Made by a program: the position numbers and the translations under genes. From Zeugodacus cucurbitae (lineage: Eukaryota > Arthropoda > Insecta > Diptera > Tephritidae): 64,000 bases of DNA. Position 1 is the stretch's first letter, and each line of letters begins with the position of its first letter. The notes under the pieces are model-generated. The model was given only the letters and a program-made list of their open reading frames with translations, was not told the origin of the DNA and did not search any database. Positions 1-10,629 of the stretch are shown piece by piece. The stretch covers positions 51,916,001 through 51,980,000 of the forward strand of contig NC_071671.1 of the NCBI RefSeq assembly GCF_028554725.1, read 5' to 3'.

Positions 1-27
1 TACGCTCTTGGGACGATTGGTTTACCG

Positions 28-131
28 TTACCTGTTGGTAAATTCTACCTGTTCGACTTACAAGCACGACCTAACCCAGATTGGTATAAATACGGCAAAC
101 TTTTACTCTCAGCATCATAACAATTTCAGTT
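28..131 (+). promoter_or_regulatory. Core promoter of BEN copy 1 with TAGteam-like sites
   Basis: TTACCTG (28-34, complement CAGGTAA) and CTACCTG (45-51, complement CAGGTAG) match the TAGteam heptamers bound by Zelda in flies. TATAAATA lies at 85-92. TCAGTT at 126-131 fits the fly initiator but sits about 43 bases after the TATA box, so transcription may instead start near ATCATA (114-119), about 30 bases after it. No ATG occurs between these sites and the gene's ATG. The site matches are read directly; Zelda control is inferred. Confidence 0.7.
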
Positions 132-171
132 ACTGACTTTGAAACAACAACGCTTTGAATACCTAACAAAT

Positions 172-1284
172 ATGGATTTCTCCAGGGCAAACAAAATAAA
201 CATCAAAGAAGAAAATATCGAATCGACAGAAGAAGAACTTGACTTGCGAACATATGAGGCTTTCTCAAGAGAAAGTGAGGAGCGGAGTAAACTATCAGAG
301 AAAGAAAATCCAAAAATTCGGCAAGTAAAACGCCGTCGAGATTGTGAAAACTACTACAATAGTGCAGTGAAAAAATTAAAACGAGACAACATAATAATTG
401 TGAAACAAGAGATGCCAGGAAATGAAGTAAAGCAACCAAACGTACAGTACCTGCATCATTCACTACGAGGACTAGGAGTAAACATTCCAATGGTACAGAT
501 ACCATATGATCCGCAAAGAAACCTTGTATCAGGGATTGTTGACATCCCTAAGGAAATGATAATACCGGTTCCATCCATAAAGAAGGAATCCCCTCAACAT
601 TCACTACAAGGATTTGGAGTAAACATACCAATGGTACAGATACCATATCATCCGCAAAGAAACCTTGTATCTGACAATATGATAACACCAGTTCCGTCCA
701 TAAAAAAGGAACCGAAATTCAAAGATTTTTCAACAGTGATGAGTACCAGTGCTAACAGAAACCTATCTATTAAACAGGAACCAGTCGACGAATTGGACAC
801 AACCTCTTCGTTACAACCAACGCTTGATCCAGCTCACGCCCATCCTTTAAGTGAAGACGTCATCATTAAGCAGGAGCCTACAGATCAGGAAAACATATCT
901 CCTAATTTCTCAAATGGCGATGACGATTTTGTAAGTTCAGCAATAGAGACAGCTTATTTAGAAATTGGTCCACATGGCACTTGTATTTCTAGAAGGAATT
1001 TAGAGTCGATAAATTGGATGGAACCGTCAATTGCCACGCGGAAACTCTTGTCTTTGGTATTTGATAACCAAACTCTAGCGACGCACTCGCTTAGTGGCAA
1101 ACCCTCGCCGGCTTTTCGGGATCGTCCATTAAAAGCGCAACTAGATCCTCTGAAAGTGGCAGATGTGATATATTTTGTGCAGCAGAGGGTACATTGTTCG
1201 GAAAAAGTAATTCGACGGGCAATCACGTCGAAATGCGCGGATACCGCAAAAATCGTTCGAAGAAATTTATCCAAAGCTAAATAA
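172..1284 (+). CDS. BEN-domain protein, A form, copy 1 (370 aa)
   Basis: Probable nuclear DNA-binding or chromatin protein. The C-terminal ~108 residues (263-370) have the BEN pattern: LEIGPHGTCIS, then INWMEPSIATRKLL, then TLATHSLSGKPSPAF, then LDPLKVADVIYFV and a final ITSKCADTAK. The N-terminal two thirds is charged and probably disordered. It has basic clusters (KIRQVKRRR, about 48-56; VKKLKRD, about 66-72) that could be nuclear localisation signals. Six psi-K-x-E sumoylation consensus sites lie at about 11, 77, 136, 177, 200 and 232. A segment of about 40 residues (96-140) is repeated at 143-181, each copy ending in SIKKE. The reading frame extends upstream to a TTG at 139, but the ATG at 172 (AAT-ATG-G, A at -3) is the natural start. 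No intron is needed. Fly BEN factors such as Insensitive and Elba1/Elba2 act as repressors or boundary proteins; the exact orthology is not settled. Confidence 0.88.
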   Translation: MDFSRANKINIKEENIESTEEELDLRTYEAFSRESEERSKLSEKENPKIRQVKRRRDCENYYNSAVKKLKRDNIIIVKQEMPGNEVKQPNVQYLHHSLRGLGVNIPMVQIPYDPQRNLVSGIVDIPKEMIIPVPSIKKESPQHSLQGFGVNIPMVQIPYHPQRNLVSDNMITPVPSIKKEPKFKDFSTVMSTSANRNLSIKQEPVDELDTTSSLQPTLDPAHAHPLSEDVIIKQEPTDQENISPNFSNGDDDFVSSAIETAYLEIGPHGTCISRRNLESINWMEPSIATRKLLSLVFDNQTLATHSLSGKPSPAFRDRPLKAQLDPLKVADVIYFVQQRVHCSEKVIRRAITSKCADTAKIVRRNLSKAK

Positions 1285-1350
1285 AATAAGCTGTTGTGAT
1301 TTTATTGTATTTTGTGAAACATATATTTAAATTTATAGATAGAATAGATT

Positions 1351-1381
1351 AATAAAACATTTAAAACGTAATGTAAATAAA
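1351..1381 (+). terminator. Poly(A) signals of BEN copy 1
   Basis: AATAAA occurs at 1351-1356 and 1376-1381, 67 and 92 bases after the stop codon. The second is followed at once by a GT/T-rich stretch (GTATGTATGTTTTTATTTT), the expected downstream element for cleavage. The arrangement recurs after the other copies. Confidence 0.75.
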
Positions 1382-1383
1382 AG

Positions 1384-2049
1384 TATGTATGTTTTTATTT
1401 TGCCTCATAGTTGGTAGGGTTATAAAAAATCAAATGAAAACCAGGTTTTCAGTATATCTCTGAAAAAGGTTTTTCGTTTTTGCAGTAATCTATTCTAACT
1501 TGATCTATACCAATCCGCTTCCTAGTAGTCAGACAGAGTAGAACGCATCAGTATATGCAAATTGTTCGTATTTTTAGAGCTGTGACATATGCTAACACGG
1601 ATTTGAGGGAAGAACATTTGTTTTATTAAATATTTTACAATCATAACAATTATGGATATTCACAGAAATAATTTGAGGTAAAAGGAATTCTTATTATTTT
1701 ATGTACTTGTGTTCCAGAAACTCGAGTTCTCTTTCTCTTTCATGAGATGTGAAATAAAATTGGCCAATGACAAAAAAAAGTATACTTATTTCATAGTCAC
1801 AAACACTGTTTAAGCTCACATTTCATTAAACGCGACTATTTTAAGATTTTGAACCACCACCGCAAAATCGTAAACAGTCATAATACAGTAACTCAATACA
1901 TTTTTATTTCACCAGCATTTAAGTTTATGAGAAAAAGCTAGCCAAGCCATAAATATGCCAAACAAATGCTGATATAAATTCTTTGAAAAGCATTTGAATG
2001 GCCTTAAATTCATCATTTTGAGAATATACCTTCATGTAAAATTCCCATT
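1384..2049. other. 3' flank block of the array, non-coding
   Basis: No gene is seen. The part from about 1427 to 1950 is a block that recurs downstream of other copies (5222, 9006, 14036, 16078 and 25005), with CAGGTTTTCAGTATATCTC near its start and AAAAAGCTAGCCAAGC near its end. It follows both A and B genes, so it predates their split. Short open frames here lack codon structure. Confidence 0.6.
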
Positions 2050-3052
2050 CACAAACAGGCACACGCACAATTGCCCGCTTGAAGAACAACAAAGCGGCGG
2101 GGGCCGATGGATTACCGGCCGAGCTATTCAAATCCGTCGGCGAAGAACTGATAAGGTGCATGCATCAGCTTCTTTGTAGAATATGGTCGGAAGAAAGTAT
2201 GCCTGACGATTGGAATCTCAGTGTGCTCTGCCCAATCCATAAAAAGGGAGACCCACAATCTGCGCAAACTACCGTGGTATAAGTCTCCTCAATATCGCAT
2301 ACAAGGTCCTCTCGAGCGTATTGTGTGAAAGACTAAAGTCCACCGTCAGCGAACTGATTGGACCTTATCAGTGTGTCTTTAGACCTGGAAAATCCACCAT
2401 GGTCCAGATATTCACCATGCCACAAGCAGAGCTAAATGGAGAAGGTACACTATTTTTTAAGAGTGTACAGCTGTTGGCGTATGCCGATGATATTGATATT
2501 ATCGGAAGCAACAATCGCACCGTTTGTTCTGCCTTTTCCAGACTGGATAAGGAAGCGAAGCTTATTGGTCTGATGGTGAAGGAGGGCAAGACGAAATATC
2601 TCCTGTCATCAAACAGTCAGCGCACTCGCGTCTTGGTTCACACGTCACTGTTGACAGTCATAACTTTGAAGTCGTAGATACTTTCGTCCACTTGGGAACC
2701 AGCATGAACAACACCAACAATGTCAGCCTCGAAATGCAACACAGAATCACTCTTGCCAACAGGTACTACTTTGGACTGAGTAGGCAATTGAAAAGTAATG
2801 TTCTCTCACGATGAAGCAAAATCAAACTCTACAAGACGTTCATTATTCCCGTCCTGGTGTATGGCGAGGAAACTTGCGGCGATACACTTGTCATCGTACC
2901 AGTCAATATGGAAGAACGAATTAAACAAAGATCTGGAGAAGCGCCGATTGAAAACTGGAGAGAGAGGCCGCAAAAGGCAGAAAGCTTGGAGACGTTTCGT
3001 TCACCAGGCCAAAGCTCACAGAGGGCTATAGAGCCAAATGATGACGATGACC
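2050..3052 (+). mobile_element. Broken RTE-like LINE reverse transcriptase fragment
   Basis: Frames at 2079-2282 and 2321-2677 and further pieces to about 3050 match the RTE-like reverse transcriptase at 49799-51198 of this window. Shared motifs include NKAAGADGLPAELFK (finger), the catalytic LAYADDIDIIG, and a tail ending near GATGACGATGAC. There are stop codons and frameshifts. A deletion joins the KSTMVQIFTM region directly to QAELNGEG, removing the catalytic FVDFKAAFD block. It is dead and has no endonuclease. The clade assignment is tentative. Confidence 0.8.
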
Positions 3053-3761
3053 TTTCTAGTAATCGAACACTATCCCCGAACATTAGAACTTAACTAAATT
3101 TGGATTCCATTGACTAGACAGTTGAATCAATACAATAATATTTTCAAACCACAAATTATTTATGATAAAAAAAAATTTTCTACCACATTTTTACGCACAA
3201 TAACTTAAAATTCTTACCTGCAAAAATACCTATGTCAGTACCAAAAAATAACTTTTTCACACTTTGGTATAGGTACACCTACTGAAATTTCTTTAATAAA
3301 GTCTGCGGTAAATCGGATCGAAATCCCTTTAAGTCTAGAATTTAATGATAAGAAGGCCATAAACAAAAAAGGATTATAATCGTTACTACTACCTTGGGAT
3401 AATTCCAAAACTCTTAAGTCATAAGTTCGCATACAAAATATTATTCGTGGATATTTCCATCAAATATTTTTTTAGAAGTTATTTACAACACATTAGACGA
3501 ATAATACCAGACAACCTGACCGATAATGCCAGATAATAGGCGTCGGTTGTGTCGTCCACCATCTTAACTTTCTATATATTTACCATACAAGCTTTATGCT
3601 GCAAAATGGATAACGGAATCTATAAATAAGCGTTGAATGCCTTTCTAGTCTGATAAACACATGGTAACTTTAAGTTTACCGTTGGTAAGGCCGCTAAAGG
3701 CGAAGGTTGACTTTTAACAATCAAACAAACTACCTTTTCAAGCAAATTCAAACTGTTAACT
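3053..3761. other. 5' flank block of the array, non-coding
   Basis: No gene is seen. This upstream block recurs before copies 3, 4, 6 and 8. It contains an imperfect palindrome of GGTAA/TTACC half-sites (GGTAACTTTAAGTTTACC, 3663-3680) followed by GTTGGTAAGG. The minus-strand frame at 3235-3432 has no recognisable product. Confidence 0.55.
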
Positions 3762-3926
3762 CAGGTACATAGACCCTTTGAGTATTAAAAAACAATACGC
3801 TCTTGGGACGATTGGTTTACCGTTACCTGTCGGTAAATTCTACCTGTTCGACTTACAAGCACGACCTAACCCAGATTGGTATAAATACGGCAAACTTTTA
3901 CTCTCAGCATCATAACAATTTCAGTT
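3762..3926 (+). promoter_or_regulatory. Promoter of BEN copy 2
   Basis: CAGGTAC is at 3762-3768, TTACCTG at 3823-3829 and CTACCTG at 3840-3846: three TAGteam-like heptamers in 85 bases. TATAAATA is at 3880-3887 and TCAGTT at 3921-3926. It has CTGTCGG where copies 1 and 3 have CTGTTGG, a difference shared with copies 4, 6 and 8. Confidence 0.7.
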
Positions 3927-3966
3927 ACTGACTTTGAAACAACAACGCTTTGAATACCTAACAAAT

Positions 3967-5079
3967 ATGGATTTCTCCAGGGCAAACAAAATAAACATCA
4001 AAGAAGAAAATATCGAATCGACAGAAGAAGAACTTGACTTGCGAACATATGAGGCTTTCTCAAGAGAAAGTGAGGAGCGGAGTAAACTATCAGAGAAAGA
4101 AAATCCAAAAATTCGGCAAGTAAAACGCCGTCGAGATTGTGAAAACTACTACAATAGTGCAGTGAAAAAATTAAAACGAGACAACATAATAATTGTGAAA
4201 CAAGAGATGCCAGGAAATGAAGTAAAGCAACCAAACGTACAGTACCTGCATCATTCACTACGAGGACTAGGAGTAAACATTCCAATGGTACAGATACCAT
4301 ATGATCCGCAAAGAAACCTTGTATCAGGGATTGTTGACATCTCTAAGGAAATGATAATACCGGTTCCATCCATAAAGAAGGAATCCCCTCAACATTCACT
4401 ACAAGGATTTGGAGTAAACATACCAATGGTACAGATACCATATCATCCGCAAAGAAACCTTGTATCTGACAATATGATAACACCAGTTCCGTCCATAAAA
4501 AAGGAACCGAAATTCAAAGATTTTTCAACAGTGATGAGTACCAGTGCTAACAGAAACCTATCTATTAAACAGGAACCAGTCGACGAATTGGACACAACCT
4601 CTTCGTTACAACCAACGCTTGTTCCAGCTCACGTCCATCCTTTAAGTGAAGACGTCATCATTAAGCAGGAGCCTACAGATCAGGAAAACATATCTCCTAA
4701 TTTCTCAAATGGCGATGACGATTTTGTAAGTTCAGCAATGGAGACAGCTTATTTAGAAATTGGTCCACATGGCACTTGTATTTCTAGAAGGAATTTAGAG
4801 TCGATAAATTGGATGGAACCGTCAATTGCCACGCGGAAACTCTTGTCTTTGGTATTTGATAACCAAACTCTAGCGACGCACTCGCTTAGTGGCAAACCCT
4901 CGCCGGCTTTTCGGGATCGTCCATTAAAAGCGCAACTAGATCCTCTGAAAGTGGCAGATGTGATATATTTTGTGCAGCAGAGGGTACATTGTTCGGAAAA
5001 AGTAATTCGACGGGCAATCACGTCGAAATGCGCGGATACCGCAAAAATCGTTCGAAGAAATTTATCCAAAGCTAAATAA
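3967..5079 (+). CDS. BEN-domain protein, A form, copy 2 (370 aa)
   Basis: Intact and colinear with copy 1. Visible replacements are proline to serine in DISKEM (about residue 126), VPAHVH in place of DPAHAH (about 219-224), and methionine for isoleucine in AMETAY (about 258). All six psi-K-x-E sites, both ~40-residue repeats and the whole BEN domain are kept. The VPAHVH variant is shared with copies 4, 6, 8 and the B form, so the DPAHAH of copies 1 and 3 is probably derived. Its own promoter and poly(A) signal suggest an independently transcribed gene. Confidence 0.88.
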   Translation: MDFSRANKINIKEENIESTEEELDLRTYEAFSRESEERSKLSEKENPKIRQVKRRRDCENYYNSAVKKLKRDNIIIVKQEMPGNEVKQPNVQYLHHSLRGLGVNIPMVQIPYDPQRNLVSGIVDISKEMIIPVPSIKKESPQHSLQGFGVNIPMVQIPYHPQRNLVSDNMITPVPSIKKEPKFKDFSTVMSTSANRNLSIKQEPVDELDTTSSLQPTLVPAHVHPLSEDVIIKQEPTDQENISPNFSNGDDDFVSSAMETAYLEIGPHGTCISRRNLESINWMEPSIATRKLLSLVFDNQTLATHSLSGKPSPAFRDRPLKAQLDPLKVADVIYFVQQRVHCSEKVIRRAITSKCADTAKIVRRNLSKAK

Positions 5080-5145
5080 AATAAGCTGTTGTGATTTTAT
5101 TGTATTTTGTGAAACATATATTTAAATTTATAGATAGAATAGATT

Positions 5146-5151
5146 AATAAA
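5146..5151 (+). terminator. Poly(A) signal of BEN copy 2
   Basis: AATAAA lies 67 bases after the stop. The second signal present in other copies is lost here (TGTAAAAAAAGT instead of TGTAAATAAAAGT), leaving one hexamer. Confidence 0.65.
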
Positions 5152-5843
5152 ACATTTAAAACGTAATGTAAAAAAAGTATGTATGTTTTTATTTTGCCTC
5201 ATAGTTGGTAGGGTTATAAAAAATCAAATGAAAACCAGGTTTTCAGTATATCTCTGAAAAAGGTTTTTCGTTTTTGCAGTAATCTATTCTAACTTGATCT
5301 ATACCAATCCGCTTCCTAGTAGTCAGACAGAGTAGAACGCATCAGTATATGCAAATTGTTCGTATTTTTAGAGCTGTGACATATGCTAACACGGATTTGA
5401 GGGAAGAACATTTGTTTTATTAAATATTTTACAATCATAACAATTATGGATATTCACAGAAATAATTTGAGGTAAAAGGAATTCTTATTATTTTATATAC
5501 TTGTGTTCCAGAAACTCGAGTTCTCTTTCTCTTTCATGAGATGTGAAATAAAATTGGCCAATGACAAAAAAAATTATACTTATTTCATAGTCACAAACAC
5601 TGTTTAAGCTCACATTTCATTAAACGCGACTATTTTAAGATTTTGAACCACCACCGCAAAATCGTAAACAGTCATAATACAGTAACTCAATACATTTTTA
5701 TTTCACCAGCATTTAAGTTTATGAGAAAAAGCTAGCCAAGCCATAAATATGCCAAACAAATGCTGATATAAATTCTTTGAAAAGCATTTGAATGGCCTTA
5801 AATTCATCATTTTGAGAATATACCTTCATGTAAAATTCCCATT
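5152..5843. other. 3' flank block, second copy
   Basis: This is the same non-coding block as 1384-2049 with a few substitutions. No gene is seen. Confidence 0.55.
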
Positions 5844-6846
5844 CACAAACAGGCACACGCACAATTGCCCGCTTGAAGAACAACAAAGCGGCGGGGGCCG
5901 ATGGATTACCGGCCGAGCTATTCAAATCCGTCGGCGAAGAACTGATAAGGTGCATGCATCAGCTTCTTTGTAGAATATGGTCGGAAGAAAGTATGCCTGA
6001 CGATTGGAATCTCAGTGTGCTCTGCCCAATCCATAAAAAGGGAGACCCACAATCTGCGCAAACTACCGTGGTATAAGTCTCCTCAATATCGCATACAAGG
6101 TCCTCTCGAGCGTATTGTGTGAAAGACTAAAGTCCACCGTCAGCGAACTGATTGGACCTTATCAGTGTGTCTTTAGACCTGGAAAATCCACCATGGTCCA
6201 GATATTCACCATGCCACAAGCAGAGCTAAATGGAGAAGGTACACTATTTTTTAAGAGTGTACAGCTGTTGGCGTATGCCGATGATATTGATATTATCGGA
6301 AGCAACAATCGCACCGTTTGTTCTGCCTTTTCCAGACTGGATAAGGAAGCGAAGCTTATTGGTCTGATGGTGAAGGAGGGCAAGACGAAATATCTCCTGT
6401 CATCAAACAGTCAGCGCACTCGCGTCTTGGTTCACACGTCACTGTTGACAGTCATAACTTTGAAGTCGTAGATACTTTCGTCCACTTGGGAACCAGCATG
6501 AACAACACCAACAATGTCAGCCTCGAAATGCAACACAGAATCACTCTTGCCAACAGGTACTACTTTGGACTGAGTAGGCAATTGAAAAGTAATGTTCTCT
6601 CACGATGAAGCAAAATCAAACTCTACAAGACGTTCATTATTCCCGTCCTGGTGTATGGCGAGGAAACTTGCGGCGATACACTTGTCATCGTACCAGTCAA
6701 TATGGAAGAACGAATTAAACAAAGATCTGGAGAAGCGCCGATTGGAAAACTGGAGAGAGAGGCCGCAAAAGGCAGAAAGCTTGGAGACGTTTCGTTCACC
6801 AGGTCAAAGCTCACAGAGGGCTATAGAGCCAAATGATGACGATGAC
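5844..6846 (+). mobile_element. Broken RTE-like LINE fragment, second copy
   Basis: It is nearly identical to 2050-3052 and carries the same internal deletion and the same stops, so it was copied as part of the unit rather than inserted anew. A one-base difference in the tail (GATTGGAAAACTGG instead of GATTGAAAACTGG) shifts the short frame at 6592-6888 relative to the other copies. Confidence 0.8.
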
Positions 6847-7556
6847 TTTTCTAGTAACCGAACACTATCCCCGAACATTAGAACTTAACTAAATTTGGAT
6901 TCCATTGACTAGACAGTTGAATCAATACAATAATATTTTCAAACCACAAATTATTTATGATAAAAAAAATTTTTCTACCACATTTTTACGCACAATAACT
7001 TAAAATTCTTACCTGCAAAAATACCGATGTCAGTACCAAAAAATAACTTTTTCACACTTTGATATGGGTACACCTACTGAAATTTCTTTAATTAAGTCTG
7101 CGGTAAATCGGATCGAAATCCCTTTAAGTCTAGAATTTAATGATAAGAAGGCCATAAACAAAAAAGGATTATAATCGTTACTACTACCTTGGGATAATTC
7201 CAAAACTCTTAAGTCATAAGTTCGCATACAAAATATTATTCGTGGATATTTCCATCAAATATTTTTTTAGAAGTTATTTACAACACATTAGACGAATAAT
7301 ACCAGACAACCTGACCGATAATGCCAGATAATAGGCGTCGGTTGTGTCGTCCACCATCTTAACTTTCTATATATTTACCATACAAGCTTTATGCTGCAAA
7401 ATGGATAACGGAATCTATAAATAAGCGTTGAATGCCTTTCTAGTCTGATAAACACATGGTAACTTTAAGTTTACCGTTGGTAAGGCCGATAAAGGCGAAG
7501 GTTAACTTTTAACAATCAAACAAACTACCTTTTCAAGCAAATTCAAACTGTTAACT
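6847..7556. other. 5' flank block, second copy
   Basis: Non-coding; equivalent to 3053-3761. It has its own variants (TTTGATATGGGTAC, TAATTAAGTC, GCCGATAAAG) that differ from the blocks before copies 2 and 4. Confidence 0.55.
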
Positions 7557-7721
7557 CAGGTACATAGACCCTTTGAGTATTAAAAAACAATACGCTCTTG
7601 GGACGATTGGTTTACCGTTACCTGTTGGTAAATTCTACCTGTTCGACTTACAAGCACGACCTAACCCAGATTGGTATAAATACGGCAAACTTTTACTCTC
7701 AGCATCATAACAATTTCAGTT
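7557..7721 (+). promoter_or_regulatory. Promoter of BEN copy 3
   Basis: CAGGTAC is at 7557-7563, TTACCTG at 7618-7624, CTACCTG at 7635-7641, TATAAATA at 7675-7682 and TCAGTT at 7716-7721. It is intact although the gene behind it is broken, so a truncated transcript product is possible. Confidence 0.68.
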
Positions 7722-7761
7722 ACTGACTTTGAAACAACAACGCTTTGAATACCTAACAAAT

Positions 7762-8864
7762 ATGGATTTCTCCAGGGCAAACAAAATAAACATCAAAGAA
7801 GAAAATATCGAATCGACAGAAGAAGAACTTGACTTGCGAACATATGAGGCTTTCTCAAGAGAAAGTGAGGAGCGGAGTAAACTATCAGAGAAAGAAAATC
7901 CAAAAATTCGGCAAGTAAAACGCCGTCGAGATTGTGAAAACTACTACAATAGTGCAGTGAAAAAATTAAAACGAGACAACATAATAATTGTGAAACAAGA
8001 GATGCCAGGAAATGAAGTAAAGCAACCAAACGTACAGTACCTGCATCATTCACTACGAGGACTAGGAGTAAACATTCCAATGGTACAGATACCATATGAT
8101 CCGCAAAGAAACCTTGTATCAGGGATTGTTGACATCCCTAAGGAAATGATAATACCGGTTCCATCCATAAAGAAGGAATCCCCTCAACATTCACTACAAG
8201 GATTTGGAGTAAACATACCAATGGTACAGATACCATATCATCCCTTGTATCTGACAATATGATAACACCAGTTCCGTCCATAAAAAAGGAACCGAAATTC
8301 AAAGATTTTTCAACAGTGATGAGTACCAGTGCTAACAGAAACCTATCTATTAAACAGGAACCAGTCGACGAATTGGACACAACCTCTTCGTTACAACCAA
8401 CGCTTGATCCAGCTCACGCCCATCCTTTAAGTGAAGACGTCATCATTAAGCAGGAGCCTACAGATCAGGAAAACATATCTCCTAATTTCTCAAATGGCGA
8501 TGACGATTTTGTAAGTTCAGCAATGGAGACAGCTTATTTAGAAATTGGTCCACATGGCACTTGTATTTCTAGAAGGAATTTAGAGTCGATAAATTGGATG
8601 GAACCGTCAATTGCCACGCGGAAACTCTTGTCTTTGGTATTTGATAACCAAACTCTAGCGACGCACTCGCTTAGTGGCAAACCCTCGCCGGCTTTTCGAG
8701 ATCGTCCATTAAAAGCGCAATTAGATCCTCTGAAAGTGGCAGATGTGATATATTTTGTGCAGCAGAGGGTACATTGTTCGGAAAAAGTAATTCGACGGGC
8801 AATCACGTCGAAATGCGCGGATACCGCAAAAATCGTTCGAAGAAATTTATCCAAAGCTAAATAA
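7762..8864 (+). pseudogene. BEN-domain gene copy 3, frameshifted by a 10-base deletion
   Basis: The ten bases CGCAAAGAAA present in copy 1 are missing near 8241. The frame shifts and stops at 8262 after 166 residues, ending IPYHPLYLTI. The predicted product keeps the basic clusters and the first three psi-K-x-E sites but loses the BEN domain. The rest of the gene, including a complete BEN domain, stays open from an ATG at 8259 to 8864 (201 residues) and could be made only by internal initiation. No other lesion is visible, so the break looks recent. It could be a pseudogene or a source of a BEN-less variant. Confidence 0.85.
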
Positions 8865-8930
8865 AATAAGCTGTTGTGATTTTATTGTATTTTGTGAAAC
8901 ATATATTTAAATTTATAGATAGAATAGATT

Positions 8931-8961
8931 AATAAAACATTTAAAACGTAATGTAAATAAA
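8931..8961 (+). terminator. Poly(A) signals of BEN copy 3
   Basis: Two AATAAA hexamers are placed as in copy 1 and followed by GTATGTATGTTTTT. Confidence 0.65.
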
Positions 8962-9627
8962 AGTATGTATGTTTTTATTTTGCCTCATAGTTGGTAGGGT
9001 TATAAAAAATCAAATGAAAACCAGGTTTTCAGTATATCTCTGAAAAAGGTTTTTCGTTTTTGCAGTAATCTATTCTAACTTGATCTATACCAATCCGCTT
9101 CCTAGTAGTCAGACAGAGTAGAACATCAGTATATGCAAATTGTTCGTATTTTTAGAGCTGTGACATATGCTAACACGGATTTGAGGGAAGAACATTTGTT
9201 TTATTAAATATTTTACAATCATAACAATTATGGATATTCACAGAAATAATTTGAGGTAAAAGGAATTCTTATTATTTTATATACTTGTGTTCCAGAAACT
9301 CGAGTTCTCTTTCTCTTTCATGAGATGTGAAATAAAATTGGCCAATGACAAAAAAAATTATACTTATTTCATAGTCACAAACACTGTTTAAGCTCACATT
9401 TCATTAAACGCGACTATTTTAAGATTTTGAACCACCACCGCAAAATCGTAAACAGTCATAATACAGTAACTCAATACATTTTTATTTCACCAGCATTTAA
9501 GTTTATGAGAAAAAGCTAGCCAAGCCATAAATATGCCAAACAAATGCTGATAAAAATTCTTTGAAAAGCATTTGAATGGCCTTAAATTCATCATTTTGAG
9601 AATATACCTTCATGTAAAATTCCCATT
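8962..9627. other. 3' flank block, third copy
   Basis: Non-coding; equivalent to 1384-2049. A two-base GC loss (AGAACATCAG instead of AGAACGCATCAG near 9121) marks this copy. Confidence 0.5.
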
Positions 9628-10629
9628 CACAAACAGGCACACGCACAATTGCCCGCTTGAAGAACAACAAAGCGGCGGGGGCCGATGGATTACCGGCCGA
9701 GCTATTCAAATCCGTCGGCGAAGAACTGATAAGGTGCATGCATCAGCTTCTTTGTAGAATATGGTCGGAAGAAAGTATGCCTGACGATTGGAATCTCAGT
9801 GTGCTCTGCCCAATCCATAAAAAGGGAGACCCACAATCTGCACAAACTACCGTGGTATAAGTCTCCTCAATATCGCATACAAGGTCCTCTCGAGCGTATT
9901 GTGTGAAAGACTAAAGTCCACCGTCAGCGAACTGATTGGACCTTATCAGTGTGTCTTTAGACCTGGAAAATCCACCATGGTCCAGATATTCACCATGCCA
10001 CAAGCAGAGCTAAATGGAGAAGGTACACTATTTTTTAAGAGTGTACAGCTGTTGGCGTATGCCGATGATATTGATATTATCGGAAGCAACAATCGCACCG
10101 TTTGTTCTGCCTTTTCCAGACTGGATAAGGAAGCGAAGCTTATTGGTCTGATGGTGAAGGAGGGCAAGACGAAATATCTCCTGTCATCAAACAGTCAGCG
10201 CACTCGCGTCTTGGTTCACACGTCACTGTTGACAGTCATAACTTTGAAGTCGTAGATACTTTCGTCCACTTGGGAACCAGCATGAACAACACCAACAATG
10301 TCAGCCTCGAAATGCAACACAGAATCACTCTTGCCAACAGGTACTACTTTGGACTGAGTAGGCAATTGAAAAGTAATGTTCTCTCACGATGAAGCAAAAT
10401 CAAACTCTACAAGACATTCATTATTCCCGTCCTGGTGTATGGCGAGGAAACTTGCGGCGATACACTTGTCATCGTACCAGTCAATATGGAAGAACGAATT
10501 AAACAAAGATCTGGAGAAGCGCCGATTGAAAACTGGAGAGAGAGGCCGCAAAAGGCAGAAAGCTTGGAGACGTTTCGTTCACCAGGCCAAAGCTCACAGA
10601 GGGCTATAGAGCCAAATGATGACGATGAC
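9628..10629 (+). mobile_element. Broken RTE-like LINE fragment, third copy
   Basis: It has the same deletion, stops and ends as the fragments at 2050 and 5844. Its tail matches the first copy (GATTGAAAACTGG) rather than the second. Confidence 0.8.

Noticed and set aside
139..171. An 11-residue longer N-terminus (KQQRFEYLTN) for the BEN genes
   Set aside because: It would begin on TTG, which is not a normal start in animals. It overlaps the expected leader right after the initiator, and ATG at 172 has good context. The same applies to the other copies.
203..505. Minus-strand open frame of 100 codons opposite the BEN gene
   Set aside because: It is the shadow of the coding strand and recurs wherever the gene recurs; it has no independent features.
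954..1274. Minus-strand open frame of 106 codons opposite the BEN domain
   Set aside because: Shadow frame over a conserved domain; no promoter or family match.
3235..3432. Conserved 65-codon minus-strand frame in every 5' flank
   Set aside because: It is conserved only because the flank is duplicated. It changes at replacement positions between copies and has no recognisable features.
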